Shown: positions 1 to 8,030, numbered from the stretch's first letter. The stretch is DNA of 13,078 nt from CAZMMV01 sp964567475 (GCA_964567475.1 CAZMMV010000050.1:1-13078); one strand, 5' to 3'. Made by a program: numbers and translations. The notes: generated by a model from the sequence alone, not told the origin.

Positions 1-770
1 CCTTTAATATATTCTTCTATAATATTAGGATATTTACTTATACTTTTAAATATAGGAATTAAATATTCTACTCCTGCAAGTACTAATGGTATTTTATCTT
101 TTTTACTAATATTTAATAGTGATTCATCTATTGCTCTAAAATACCTCTTAAGTTGATTATCATCAAAATCATTTTCAATACTTTGTCCTTGAGTAACCTT
201 ATTATATGAAAGAGAAGTAGAACTTACTTGATTGGCAATACGAATTTGTAACTTAGTTCTTGGATCATCGTCTACTTTCATATCTTCTACATTCTTTGGT
301 GCATCCTTCATTTTTATTTCTTCTATTATTTGTCTTGAAGCTTTAAAAAGTCTTACTTCATTTTGACTAAGTGCTAATATATAATACTCTTCATCGCCAG
401 TAAACAAGCTGATCAATGGCTTTGTATAGAATTTATTCCACAAAACAGTTTGTTCCTTTACTTCAAAAGGAAGATGATAATAATTTATTTCTCCATCAGC
501 TATAAATACAGCCAGTCCCTCAGTTTGATTTTGCCAAAATATTGTCTCATCTATTAAATCACTGGCAGGTTTTAAAATACTTTCAACTTGAGATTTAGTT
601 AATTTTAAATTATATAATTTATCCTCAGCTTCTCTTATTCTTTGTTTAAATCGTATTGGATTTTGTTTAATATCTGCTCCCATACGATAGGTAGGTAAAT
701 ACAATGATAAACATAAATCATTTTCTGTATTTACTAATTTGGTATATTCCTCTTTAGTTAATATATCCAT
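1..770 (-). CDS. Bacterial archaeo-eukaryotic release factor-like (baeRF) protein, N-terminal part, cut by window edge
   Basis: I translated this frame by hand: it opens with MDILTKEEYTKLV and stays open for 256 codons to the left window edge, so the C-terminus is missing. The start ATG (768-770) is preceded by AGGAGG with a 7-nt spacer (772-783 on the opposite strand). Landmarks recognised from memory of the baeRF group (probably family 3) are SLYLPTYR (~22-29), NPIRFKQRIREAE (~37-49), IFWQNQTEGLAVFIADG (~77-93), YYILALSQNEVRLF (~129-142), KRYFRAID (~208-215) and PLVLAGVEYLIPI (~228-240). Members are soluble cytoplasmic relatives of eRF1/Pelota that have been predicted, largely from sequence, to act in peptide release or ribosome rescue. 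The segment where relatives often carry an HG[HQ]G-like motif reads KVTQGQS (~191-197) here, so that histidine may be absent. It faces away from the VanY gene. Family call fairly confident; biochemical role is inference. Confidence 0.75.
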   Translation of the reverse strand, partial: MDILTKEEYTKLVNTENDLCLSLYLPTYRMGADIKQNPIRFKQRIREAEDKLYNLKLTKSQVESILKPASDLIDETIFWQNQTEGLAVFIADGEINYYHLPFEVKEQTVLWNKFYTKPLISLFTGDEEYYILALSQNEVRLFKASRQIIEEIKMKDAPKNVEDMKVDDDPRTKLQIRIANQVSSTSLSYNKVTQGQSIENDFDDNQLKRYFRAIDESLLNISKKDKIPLVLAGVEYLIPIFKSISKYPNIIEEYIK

Positions 771-857
771 ATTATTTCCTCCTATTTTAAAGATATTTTA
801 TTTGATTTTATAAATTATTATCATTATTAATTTCTCCATTTGTCTCTTTATATATGT

Positions 858-883
858 GATTCTATATATGGTTATATAGAATC
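858..883. repeat. Perfect inverted repeat, 11-bp arms with 4-nt centre
   Basis: The left arm GATTCTATATA (858-868) is exactly the reverse complement of TATATAGAATC (873-883), separated by TGGT. It lies about 90 bases upstream of the leftward start codon and about 160 bases upstream of the rightward one. No gene reads into it and no T-tract follows the arms, so an operator or a leader hairpin for the leftward transcript is more likely than a terminator. Confidence 0.6.
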
Positions 884-980
884 TTTATTGAAAAACATCC
901 AATAAATTTTAATACTTTTTAAAATTTAAATTTAAATTTATTAATTTTTGATAAATTTTTAGAGTCATTTCATCAATATT

Positions 981-1009
981 TATGTTTTTTTGTCGAAATA
1001 ATGTATAAT
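981..1009 (+). promoter_or_regulatory. Possible promoter of the VanY-type carboxypeptidase gene
   Basis: A consensus -10 hexamer TATAAT (1004-1009) lies 35 bases before the start codon, directly preceded by TG. A hexamer 17 bases upstream (TATGTT, 981-986) is only a weak -35 match. The call rests on the -10 element and its position. Confidence 0.4.
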
Positions 1010-1031
1010 AATATATAAGCATAAAATACTT

Positions 1032-1036
1032 AGGAG
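1032..1036 (+). promoter_or_regulatory. Ribosome binding site that fixes the carboxypeptidase start
   Basis: AGGAG at 1032-1036 lies 8 bases before the ATG at 1045. An in-frame GTG at 1036 overlaps this site itself and so cannot use it, which makes the ATG at 1045 the better start. Confidence 0.75.
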
Positions 1037-1044
1037 TGAAAATC

Positions 1045-1863
1045 ATGAGAATAAAACCAATTTTAATTTTAGCTTTATTGCTAACGCCAGTTCTTGTAAT
1101 TATATCTGGTAAAAATACTACTGTAGAATCACTGGGAGCAGAAACTTTCAATGCTTTCTCAAAAGTTAATATGGACAAGCTTGAATCTGGTAAAGATAAT
1201 CTAGAGGATTCTTTATTGAAAAATAAAGTTGACTATTTAAAAGATACTACTTATGAAAATCAAGAAGGAAAACTCATCGTAAAAAACACAAATGATATAC
1301 TAGTATTAGCTAATAAGAAGAGAAATCTTCCTTCAAATTATATTCCGGAGGATTTAGTTATTCCCAATGTAAACTTTTCTTTTAAAGAAGATATTCCTAA
1401 AAGATATCTAAAAAAAGAAGCTGCTCATGCATTAGAAAATTTATTTGAAGATGGGAAAAAAAACAATATTATCCTTTATGCTGTATCAGGATATAGATCT
1501 TATAATAGACAAAAAAACCTATTTGATAATAAATCAAATAAGATTGGCCCTGAAGAGGCAAATTTACTAGTAGCTTTTCCTGGACAAAGTGAACATCAAA
1601 CTGGACTTGCTATGGATGTTTCTTCCGAAAGTGCAAACTTTGCTTTAGAAGAATACTTTGAAGATACAGAGGAGGGTAAATGGTTAAAAAACAATGCTCA
1701 TAAATCTGGATTTATTATTCGATATAAAAAGGATACTACAGATATAACGGGTTACAGCTATGAACCTTGGCATATTCGATACGTAGGTAAAGATGTAGCA
1801 AGGGAAATTTATAAACAAGATATTACATTAGAAGAATTCTTAGGCCATGCAAATATAGATTAG
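1045..1863 (+). CDS. D-alanyl-D-alanine carboxypeptidase, VanY type (peptidase M15B), exported
   Basis: Predicted zinc D,D-carboxypeptidase of 272 residues that trims the terminal D-Ala from peptidoglycan pentapeptides outside the membrane. Residues 1-22 form a signal peptide or N-terminal anchor: MRIK followed by a long Leu/Ile/Val stretch, with no lipobox cysteine. A poorly conserved, charged linker spans about 23-110. The M15 catalytic domain follows: SGYRS (148-152), SEHQTGLAMD (182-191) giving zinc ligands H184 and D191, and EPWH (240-243) giving catalytic E240 and ligand H243. All key residues are present, so it should be active. It stands alone, with no VanR/VanS, ligase or dehydrogenase genes beside it, which points to ordinary cell-wall remodelling rather than a vancomycin-resistance cluster. 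It converges on lipA and shares a bidirectional terminator with it. Confidence 0.9.
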   Translation: MRIKPILILALLLTPVLVIISGKNTTVESLGAETFNAFSKVNMDKLESGKDNLEDSLLKNKVDYLKDTTYENQEGKLIVKNTNDILVLANKKRNLPSNYIPEDLVIPNVNFSFKEDIPKRYLKKEAAHALENLFEDGKKNNIILYAVSGYRSYNRQKNLFDNKSNKIGPEEANLLVAFPGQSEHQTGLAMDVSSESANFALEEYFEDTEEGKWLKNNAHKSGFIIRYKKDTTDITGYSYEPWHIRYVGKDVAREIYKQDITLEEFLGHANID

Positions 1864-1880
1864 TATATTGTATAAAAACT

Positions 1881-1930
1881 ACTATAAAAGGGAGATAGAG
1901 GTATAAATACCCCTAGCTCCCTTTTATAGT
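1881..1930. terminator. Bidirectional terminator hairpin between convergent genes
   Basis: ACTATAAAAGGGAG (1881-1894) pairs perfectly with CTCCCTTTTATAGT (1917-1930). The interior also pairs, with GGTAT (1900-1904) against ATACC (1907-1911) and only two mismatched positions between, so nearly the whole 50-base stretch folds into one long stem. It sits between the ends of the carboxypeptidase gene (rightward) and lipA (leftward), where one element can serve both. Confidence 0.85.
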
Positions 1931-1942
1931 ATATAATTTACC

Positions 1943-2785
1943 TTAAAAATCCTCTGCATAATAAGAACTTCTTACTAAAGGAGCTGAAGCCACCTTTTTA
2001 AATCCCATTGATAAAGCAATCTCACCATATTCATCAAACTTCTCTGGTGTAACGTATTCTACCACTGGTATATGAGATGTAGTTGGTTGTAAATATTGTC
2101 CTAAAGTAATCATGTCACAATCAACTTCTCTTAATCTTTCAAGTGCTTCTATTACTTGCTCTTTAGTTTCTCCTAGTCCAAGCATTATTCCTGATTTAGT
2201 TTTCATATTTGGTTTTTTCTTCTTTACATAGTCGAGAACTTCTATAGACCTATCAAATATGGCCATAGGTCTAACTTTATCATAAAGTTCTGGCACTGTT
2301 TCTACATTATGATTAAGTATATTTGGCTCTGTATCTATTATAATATCAATTAATTCTTTATTACCTTGCATATCTGGTATTAAAAGTTCTATGCTTACAT
2401 CTGGTGTTCTTTTTCTTATTTCTTTTACAACATTTGCGAAATGATTTGCACCTTGATCTTCTAAGTCATCTCTAGTTACTGAAGTAATTACTGTATGCTT
2501 TAAATTTAATTTTTCTACAGCCTTAGCTATATTTACTGGTTCTTTTGGATTTACCTTATCAGGCATTTTATGAGTTACATTACAAAACCTACAATTTCTA
2601 GTGCAATTTCTTCCTAATATCATAAAAGTAGCAGTTCCTCTTTCAAAGCATTCCATTCTATTAGGGCAATTAGCTTCCTCACATACTGTATTCAAGGAAA
2701 AATCTGATATTAAAGAACTCACTTTGTTTGAAGTATCTCCTCCCTGCATCTTTACTCTTATCCATTCTGGTTTTCTTAATCTCAT
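1943..2785 (-). CDS. lipA: Lipoyl synthase (radical SAM)
   Basis: LipA inserts two sulfur atoms into the octanoyl chain on lipoyl-domain proteins, using S-adenosylmethionine and two 4Fe-4S clusters in the cytoplasm. At 280 residues it is slightly shorter than many homologues. The auxiliary-cluster cysteines C35, C40 and C46 are in the stretch CEEANCPNRMEC, and the radical SAM cluster is CTRNCRFC (C61, C65, C68). SVTRDDLEDQGANHF (102-116) is a family landmark, and RSSY (272-275) near the C-terminus carries the conserved serine that contacts the auxiliary cluster. The gene lies directly behind lplA: only 2 bases separate the lplA stop from this ATG, and the GGGGGA ribosome binding site lies inside the end of lplA, so translational coupling is likely. 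Identity is very secure. Confidence 0.96.
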   Translation of the reverse strand: MRLRKPEWIRVKMQGGDTSNKVSSLISDFSLNTVCEEANCPNRMECFERGTATFMILGRNCTRNCRFCNVTHKMPDKVNPKEPVNIAKAVEKLNLKHTVITSVTRDDLEDQGANHFANVVKEIRKRTPDVSIELLIPDMQGNKELIDIIIDTEPNILNHNVETVPELYDKVRPMAIFDRSIEVLDYVKKKKPNMKTKSGIMLGLGETKEQVIEALERLREVDCDMITLGQYLQPTTSHIPVVEYVTPEKFDEYGEIALSMGFKKVASAPLVRSSYYAEDF

Positions 2786-2787
2786 TT

Positions 2788-3798
2788 TTATTCCCCCATT
2801 TCCTTAGTATTTAATAAGCCACTGATAAATTCTTTGTTTGATAATCCTTTAATGTATTTATCTACAATTATATTTTCTAATGATTCTTCAATATCTTTAA
2901 TTCTATGTCTTTTTCCTATTAATTTTTTTTCTAACTCTTTGATACTATCCTCGCCAAAAAAATCTCCAGATATAAAAATATCAGTCATTATACCTTCTTC
3001 AACATCTATATTATATTCTACAACTCCACAAGGATACTTTATAGCATTTTCATATAAATACTTTGGAGACCTTCCATAATTCCATTCCCAAGTCTCAAAT
3101 CTTTTCTTAGATATTTGATTTATCTCTTCTAAATCATTTTTAGTAAACTCATAAATCTTATCTATTTTATAAGTATTTATTATATGTTTTTCAAGATATT
3201 CTTTAAATTCCTCTAAAGTCATAGTTTTAGGTAAGTGATCAACTATATTAGTTACTCTTCCTCCTACTGATTTAACTGATTTATCTTTAAATTTAACTGC
3301 CTTGCTTTTTAAAGCTAAAGATAACTTACTAATATCAACATCATATAAAATAGTCCCATGATGAAGAAGCTTATCTTTTTTAAAATATTGGGCATTACCT
3401 GAAATTTTCTTTCCATCTATTAATATATCATTTCTGCCTGTAAATGAGGCGTTAACTCCCAAGGACTTAAGAGCATTTATAACTGGTAGAGCAAATTTTT
3501 CAAAACCATCTTTCACATTGTACTTTGACTTATCTCTATATGTAATAAAGGTAAAATTCATATTACCCAAGTCATTATACACTGTTCCACCACCTGAAAG
3601 CCTTCTCACTACCTTAATATCATTTTCTTTAACATAATCTAAATTTATTTCTGAAATAGTATTTTGATTTTTACCAATTAATATTGAAGGTTTATTTATC
3701 CATAACATAAACACTTCGTCATCAAAGTTATTCATAATATATTCTTCTGCTGCATGATTAAAAAAAGGATCATTATTGTTATTTATAACGTATATCAT
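2788..3798 (-). CDS. lplA: Lipoate--protein ligase A
   Basis: LplA activates free lipoate (or octanoate) with ATP and transfers it to a lysine on lipoyl-domain proteins such as GcvH or E2 subunits. The 336-residue length matches the full two-domain enzyme. The large catalytic domain shows RRLSGGGTVYNDLGNMNF (65-82), GRNDILIDGKKISGNAQ (121-137) with the adenylate-binding lysine at K131, and HHGTILYDVD (146-155). The C-terminal accessory domain begins near WEWNYGRSPKY (237-247). Start is ATG at 3796-3798 with a GAGGGGGG ribosome binding site. It is first of a two-gene unit with lipA. No lipB, lipM or lipL lies in the window, so LplA could supply LipA with octanoyl-protein made from free octanoate; that is inference. 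Confidence 0.95.
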   Translation of the reverse strand: MIYVINNNNDPFFNHAAEEYIMNNFDDEVFMLWINKPSILIGKNQNTISEINLDYVKENDIKVVRRLSGGGTVYNDLGNMNFTFITYRDKSKYNVKDGFEKFALPVINALKSLGVNASFTGRNDILIDGKKISGNAQYFKKDKLLHHGTILYDVDISKLSLALKSKAVKFKDKSVKSVGGRVTNIVDHLPKTMTLEEFKEYLEKHIINTYKIDKIYEFTKNDLEEINQISKKRFETWEWNYGRSPKYLYENAIKYPCGVVEYNIDVEEGIMTDIFISGDFFGEDSIKELEKKLIGKRHRIKDIEESLENIIVDKYIKGLSNKEFISGLLNTKEMGE

Positions 3799-3849
3799 AT
3801 CAATCCCCCCTCTAATTTTTTAGAATTACTCTATATTCCTTACATAATC

Positions 3850-3881
3850 ATTATACTATAAATATTCTAATTATTATAGTA
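3850..3881 (-). promoter_or_regulatory. Possible lplA-lipA promoter with overlapping inverted repeat
   Basis: On the minus strand a perfect -10 hexamer TATAAT occupies 3850-3855, about 50 bases upstream of the lplA start. No good -35 is visible at 17 bases. An inverted repeat, TACTATAA (3854-3861) against TTATAGTA (3874-3881) with a 12-base centre, overlaps and flanks the -10, where a regulator could bind. Confidence 0.4.
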
Positions 3882-3883
3882 AT

Positions 3884-3924
3884 AAAAAGGTTCTTTTGTT
3901 TAACATTAACAAAAGAACCTTTTT
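3884..3924 (-). terminator. Rho-independent terminator of the ABC exporter operon
   Basis: A perfect 17-bp stem, AAAAAGGTTCTTTTGTT (3884-3900) against its reverse complement (3908-3924), surrounds a 7-base loop. Read leftward it ends in TTTTT, as expected for an intrinsic terminator. It lies 7 bases beyond the stop codon of the second ABC gene and separates that operon from lplA. Confidence 0.93.
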
Positions 3925-3931
3925 AACTTCT

Positions 3932-5791
3932 TTAGGATACCTTTTTATCCGAAAATTGACTATTATAAAGCTCTGCATAAAATCCATCTTCTTTTAATAA
4001 TTGTTCATGATTACCTTTTTCTACTATATCCCCATCTTTCATTACCAATATTACATCTGCATCTCTTATGGTAGAAAGCCTATGAGCTATAATAAAACTA
4101 GTTCTTCTTTCCATAAGATTTTCCATTGCTTTTTTTATCAATACTTCTGTCCTAGTATCTACAGATGACGTTGCCTCGTCTAATATTAATATATTTGGAT
4201 TTGAAAGTATAGCTCTAGCAATTGTAATAAGTTGTTTTTCTCCTTGAGATATATTGTCAGCATCTTCGTTTATTAACATATTATATCCTTCTGGTAGTGT
4301 CAGTATAAATCTATGAGCATGGGCAGATTTAGAAGCTTCTATTACTTCTTCATCTGTAGCATCTAACCTTCCATATCTTATATTTTCCATTATTGTTCCT
4401 GAGAAAAGCCATGTATCCTGCAATACCATACCTATATTTTCTCTTAAATCCTTTCTTGTAAAATCATTTATATTATGATTATCTATGAGAATTTCACCAT
4501 CATTTAAATCATAATATCTCATTAAAAGCTTTACTATAGTAGTTTTTCCTGCTCCAGTCGGCCCTACAACAGCAATTTTTTGTCCTGGGTAAACTTCTTG
4601 TGAAAAATTATTTATAATTATATTATCTTCATCATATCCAAATTTTACATTTTTAAAGCTTACTTTACCTTCTACATTTTCTAGTTTAACTGGTGTCTTA
4701 GTTTCTTCTTTTTCCTCATCTTCCTCTAAGAATTCAAACACTCTTTCTGCTGCTGCAACTGTAGACTGCAATACATTACTTATCTGGGCCATTTGAGATA
4801 TGGGCTGTGTAAATCTTCTTATATATTGGATAAAGGACTGTATATCCCCTACCTTGATAGTTCCTCTAATCGCAAACCAACCACCTAATATAGAAACTAC
4901 TACATAACCTAAATTTCCTATAAAGTCCATAATTGGTCGCATAATTCCAGAAATAAACTGAGCTTTCCAAGCAGAATCATACAGATCTTCATTCATCTTT
5001 GTAAAGTCTCTTATTACTTCTTCTTCTGCATTAAATGTCTTTACTATGTTATGTCCACTAAATACTTCCTCTATATGACCATTGATACTACCTAGGGAAC
5101 TTTGCTGTCCTCTAAAGTACTTTTGAGATTTTTTAACTACCCTAGTAACTAATAGTAAAGATAGGGGAAATATAAGCAATGCTATTAAAGTCATTTGCCA
5201 AGATATAAAAAACATCATAAGTAACACACCTATAACTGTAGTTACAGAAGTTATTATTTGACTCATACTTTGATTTAGTGATTGACTCACCGTATCCACA
5301 TCATTTGTAACTCTAGATAATATGTCTCCATGGGTATTTTCATCAAAATATCTTAAAGGCAATCTATTAACCTTTTCTGATATGCTCTTTCTTAAATTAT
5401 ATGATACATTTTGTGCAACTCCTTTAACTATAAATCCTTGTATATAGGAAAATAAAGCTGATGTCATATAAAGTCCCAATAAAATCTTAATAATATTTCC
5501 TATATATATAAAGTCTATACCTCCACCTTCTAAATCAGACATTTTAGAAAGTAATCCTTCAAATATCGTAGTAGTAGCAGTACCCATCAGCTTAGGCCCT
5601 ACAATTGAAAATCCAGCACTAGCTATTGCAAAAATAATTACTATAACAAGTTTTAATCTATAAGCTTTCAAATAATCTAGTAGTTTGCAAAATGTCTCCT
5701 TAAAATTTTTTGGCTTCTCTACTACTGCCATTTTTGCTCTTCCGTGTCTTCCAGCTCTTTTTGGTTGCACTCCTCTATTATCTTTATTCAT
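3932..5791 (-). CDS. ABC exporter half-transporter, subunit with the catalytic Walker B/H-loop but a degenerate signature
   Basis: A 619-residue type IV ABC exporter subunit with an N-terminal membrane domain (about 45-335, six helices) and a C-terminal nucleotide-binding domain. Visible motifs are Walker A GPTGAGKTT (410-418), Q-loop Q458, Walker B ILILDE with the catalytic glutamate E539, D-loop SSVD, and switch histidine H570. The signature reads ISQGE (514-518) instead of LSGGQ. Together with the partner this gives the one-consensus, one-degenerate ATP-site arrangement of heterodimeric exporters such as BmrCD, LmrCD and TM287/288. A basic, flexible N-terminus (first about 25 residues) is common in this subunit type. 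Its ATG overlaps the upstream stop by one base (TAATG), so the two are translationally coupled. Substrate unknown; drug or lipid export is plausible but unproven. Confidence 0.93.
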   Translation of the reverse strand: MNKDNRGVQPKRAGRHGRAKMAVVEKPKNFKETFCKLLDYLKAYRLKLVIVIIFAIASAGFSIVGPKLMGTATTTIFEGLLSKMSDLEGGGIDFIYIGNIIKILLGLYMTSALFSYIQGFIVKGVAQNVSYNLRKSISEKVNRLPLRYFDENTHGDILSRVTNDVDTVSQSLNQSMSQIITSVTTVIGVLLMMFFISWQMTLIALLIFPLSLLLVTRVVKKSQKYFRGQQSSLGSINGHIEEVFSGHNIVKTFNAEEEVIRDFTKMNEDLYDSAWKAQFISGIMRPIMDFIGNLGYVVVSILGGWFAIRGTIKVGDIQSFIQYIRRFTQPISQMAQISNVLQSTVAAAERVFEFLEEDEEKEETKTPVKLENVEGKVSFKNVKFGYDEDNIIINNFSQEVYPGQKIAVVGPTGAGKTTIVKLLMRYYDLNDGEILIDNHNINDFTRKDLRENIGMVLQDTWLFSGTIMENIRYGRLDATDEEVIEASKSAHAHRFILTLPEGYNMLINEDADNISQGEKQLITIARAILSNPNILILDEATSSVDTRTEVLIKKAMENLMERRTSFIIAHRLSTIRDADVILVMKDGDIVEKGNHEQLLKEDGFYAELYNSQFSDKKVS

Positions 5792-8013
5792 TAGATCAAC
5801 TCCTCCTCTGATAGCTGGGATAAAGCTATTTGTTTATATATATCACATGTTTTTAAAAGCTCATTATGCCTACCTTGACCTACTATTTTCCCCTCATCTA
5901 ATACTATAATATTCTCTGCATCAACTATAGTATTAATCCTTTGTGCTATTAGAAGTATAGTACTATTAAAGCCTTCTGATTTTATTGATTCTCTTAATTT
6001 TGCATCAGTTTGAAAATCAAGGGCAGAAAAACTATCGTCAAAAATTAGTATCTCTGGTTTTTTAGCTATAGCCCGTGCAATAGCCAGTCTTTGCTTTTGT
6101 CCACCTGATACATTAGCCCCTCTTTGAGATATTGGGAATAATATACCTTCATCCTTTTCCTCTATAAATTCAGCTGCCTGAGATATTTCTATAGCCTTTA
6201 ATATTTCTTTTTTACTTATATCAAAATTCTTTCCATATTTTAAATTACTCTCTATATTTCCTTTAAATAGAATAGTATTTTGAGGAGCATATCCTATTTT
6301 TTCTCTTAAATCATGTAATCTCATATCTCTAATATCTACTCCATCGATTAATATCTTTCCTTTAGTTACATCATACAATCTGGGAATCAGATTACTTAAA
6401 GTAGATTTACCACTTCCAGTACTTCCTATAAAAGCTGTAATCTTTCCTGGTTTTGCAGTAAAACTAATATCTTCCAATACGCATTCTTCTGCTCCTGGAT
6501 ATTTAAAACTAACGTTTTTAAATTCTACCAGACCATTAGAATTATCTTTAACTTCAACTGGGTTTTCAGGATCTTTGATTTCTAGATCTACATCTAATAT
6601 TTCCCCTATTCTTGCTATTGATACACTAGCTCTTGGAAGCATTATAGATACCATTGAAATCATAAGAAAACTCATTATTATCTGCATTGCATATTGCATA
6701 AAAGCCATCATATCTCCAACTTGCATACTTCCTGCATCTATTTCCTTGGCTCCTACCCATATAATCAATATCATAGTAGCATTCATTATAAACATCATAG
6801 TAGGCATCATTATGGACATTAATCTAGACACAAATAAGTTAGTTTTTGTAAGATCCATATTTGCTTTATCAAATTTCTTTTTCTCATATTCTTCTGTATT
6901 AAATGCTCTTATTACCATAAGCCCACTTAAAGATTCTCTCATTACAAGATTAACTTTATCTACAAGCTTTTGTAACTTTTTAAATCTTGGCATAGCAAAA
7001 GAAAATAAAATTCCAACTACTATAAGAATACATACTACAGCTAATCCTACTACCCAAGCCATGGAAGTGTTTGTATTTAATGCACGTATAACTCCTCCAA
7101 CACCTAATATAGGGGCATAAAATATAATTCTAAATAATATTACTACTAAAGTTTGTATTTGTTGTATATCATTTGTACTTCTAGTTATTAAAGAAGCAGT
7201 TGAAAATCTATCAAATTCTGCAGTTGAAAAAGCAGTTACTTTTTTAAAAACTTTATGCCTTAAATTTTTACCTAAAGAGGCTGCCATTCTAGCTGAAAGA
7301 AATCCCACTAATATTGAAGCTGCCATTCCTATTAAGGCGATAAATAGCATTATGCCTCCGATACATATAATATATTGCCTTTGATTTTTTTCCATATTTA
7401 TTCCAATAGCTTCATATTCACCTTTTATATATTTCATTCTTGACCCTTGCAATATCCTTTCTGGTAAAGCTGTAAAATTTTCATTTATCTTTTCTTTTAT
7501 AATATCCAATTCTTCCTTGGACATGTTTTCTAGGGCAAGAAAGGAATCTAGATTCTCTGGTAAATTATCTAAGGTATTATCATCTTTTAATAATCCATCC
7601 TCTACACTAAGGACAATCATCATAGCTTTACCTAAGAAATTTTCTAAGCTCTCAATATTTTTCTTATTGTCAGTGTCTAAAATATATAGTGGTTCTTCTT
7701 TTAATAAGGGATATTCCTTTAGATAATCTTTATATCCCTCTCCATCTAAATTATCCTTGCTTATTAACTTATAATTACTATCTAATATCTCTCTTTCATT
7801 TTCATCTAAAAATATCTTTAATTTATTTACTTCACTTACCCTTATCACCTTAGGTATGGTTTCTTCTATACCATTTTTTTGTATACCAATATCTACAATT
7901 CTTGACATGTAGTCTGGTAGAGCAAGCTCTGTCATAGCTTGAAAAAACAGTAGCCCTATTAGCAATATTATAATTAAGGTAAATGGCTTCATTTCCTTTA
8001 ATATTCTTTTCAT
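5791..8013 (-). CDS. ABC exporter half-transporter, subunit with a degenerate catalytic site and a large extracellular insertion
   Basis: The 740-residue partner of the following ABC gene. TM1 (about 10-32) is followed by a roughly 180-residue, charged, mostly helical-looking hydrophilic segment before TM2 (about 213-240), which should lie outside the cell. The remaining helices run to about 460. The nucleotide-binding domain shows Walker A GSTGSGKST (530-538), Q578 and an intact signature VSGGQ (635-639). The residue after the Walker B aspartate is D660 instead of glutamate (FDDSFSALD), and the switch histidine is replaced by Q691 (IAQRINTI). Its own Walker A/B site is therefore degenerate, and it lends a good signature to its partner's active site. 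Start is ATG at 8011-8013 with a strong AGGAGG. First gene of the operon. Confidence 0.93.
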   Translation of the reverse strand: MKRILKEMKPFTLIIILLIGLLFFQAMTELALPDYMSRIVDIGIQKNGIEETIPKVIRVSEVNKLKIFLDENEREILDSNYKLISKDNLDGEGYKDYLKEYPLLKEEPLYILDTDNKKNIESLENFLGKAMMIVLSVEDGLLKDDNTLDNLPENLDSFLALENMSKEELDIIKEKINENFTALPERILQGSRMKYIKGEYEAIGINMEKNQRQYIICIGGIMLFIALIGMAASILVGFLSARMAASLGKNLRHKVFKKVTAFSTAEFDRFSTASLITRSTNDIQQIQTLVVILFRIIFYAPILGVGGVIRALNTNTSMAWVVGLAVVCILIVVGILFSFAMPRFKKLQKLVDKVNLVMRESLSGLMVIRAFNTEEYEKKKFDKANMDLTKTNLFVSRLMSIMMPTMMFIMNATMILIIWVGAKEIDAGSMQVGDMMAFMQYAMQIIMSFLMISMVSIMLPRASVSIARIGEILDVDLEIKDPENPVEVKDNSNGLVEFKNVSFKYPGAEECVLEDISFTAKPGKITAFIGSTGSGKSTLSNLIPRLYDVTKGKILIDGVDIRDMRLHDLREKIGYAPQNTILFKGNIESNLKYGKNFDISKKEILKAIEISQAAEFIEEKDEGILFPISQRGANVSGGQKQRLAIARAIAKKPEILIFDDSFSALDFQTDAKLRESIKSEGFNSTILLIAQRINTIVDAENIIVLDEGKIVGQGRHNELLKTCDIYKQIALSQLSEEELI

Positions 8014-8030
8014 TTTATCCTCCTAAACAT

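Larger units (their letters stand above)
771..1044. other. Divergent intergenic region between the baeRF-like gene and the carboxypeptidase gene
   Basis: This 274-base gap is extremely AT-rich and has no supported gene. It holds the ribosome binding site of the leftward gene (about 778-783), a perfect palindrome (858-883), a short run of three AAATTT units (922-939), and a probable promoter for the rightward gene (-10 at 1004-1009). Because the two flanking genes diverge, promoters for both should lie here; I could not pick a convincing leftward promoter. Confidence 0.7.

Noticed and set aside
922..939. Three tandem AAATTT units
   Set aside because: Short low-complexity A/T repeat in a very AT-rich gap; no sign of function.
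990..1009. TTGTCG (990-995) as -35 for the TATAAT at 1004-1009
   Set aside because: The spacer would be only 8 bases, too short for a sigma-A type promoter.
1045..1863. VanY gene as part of a vancomycin-resistance cluster
   Set aside because: No vanH, D-Ala ligase, vanX or vanRS genes flank it; isolated VanY-type carboxypeptidases are common in clostridial chromosomes.
6575..7120. A 181-codon open frame antisense to the 740-aa ABC gene
   Set aside because: It lies wholly opposite a clear ABC exporter gene, its Ile/Thr/Ser-rich composition mirrors antisense membrane-protein codons, and it has no convincing ribosome binding site or family resemblance.
8010..8030. A six-codon leader frame (MFRRIK) whose stop overlaps the ABC gene ATG
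   Set aside because: It has no ribosome binding site at a workable distance and includes the AGGAGG of the downstream gene; probably chance.
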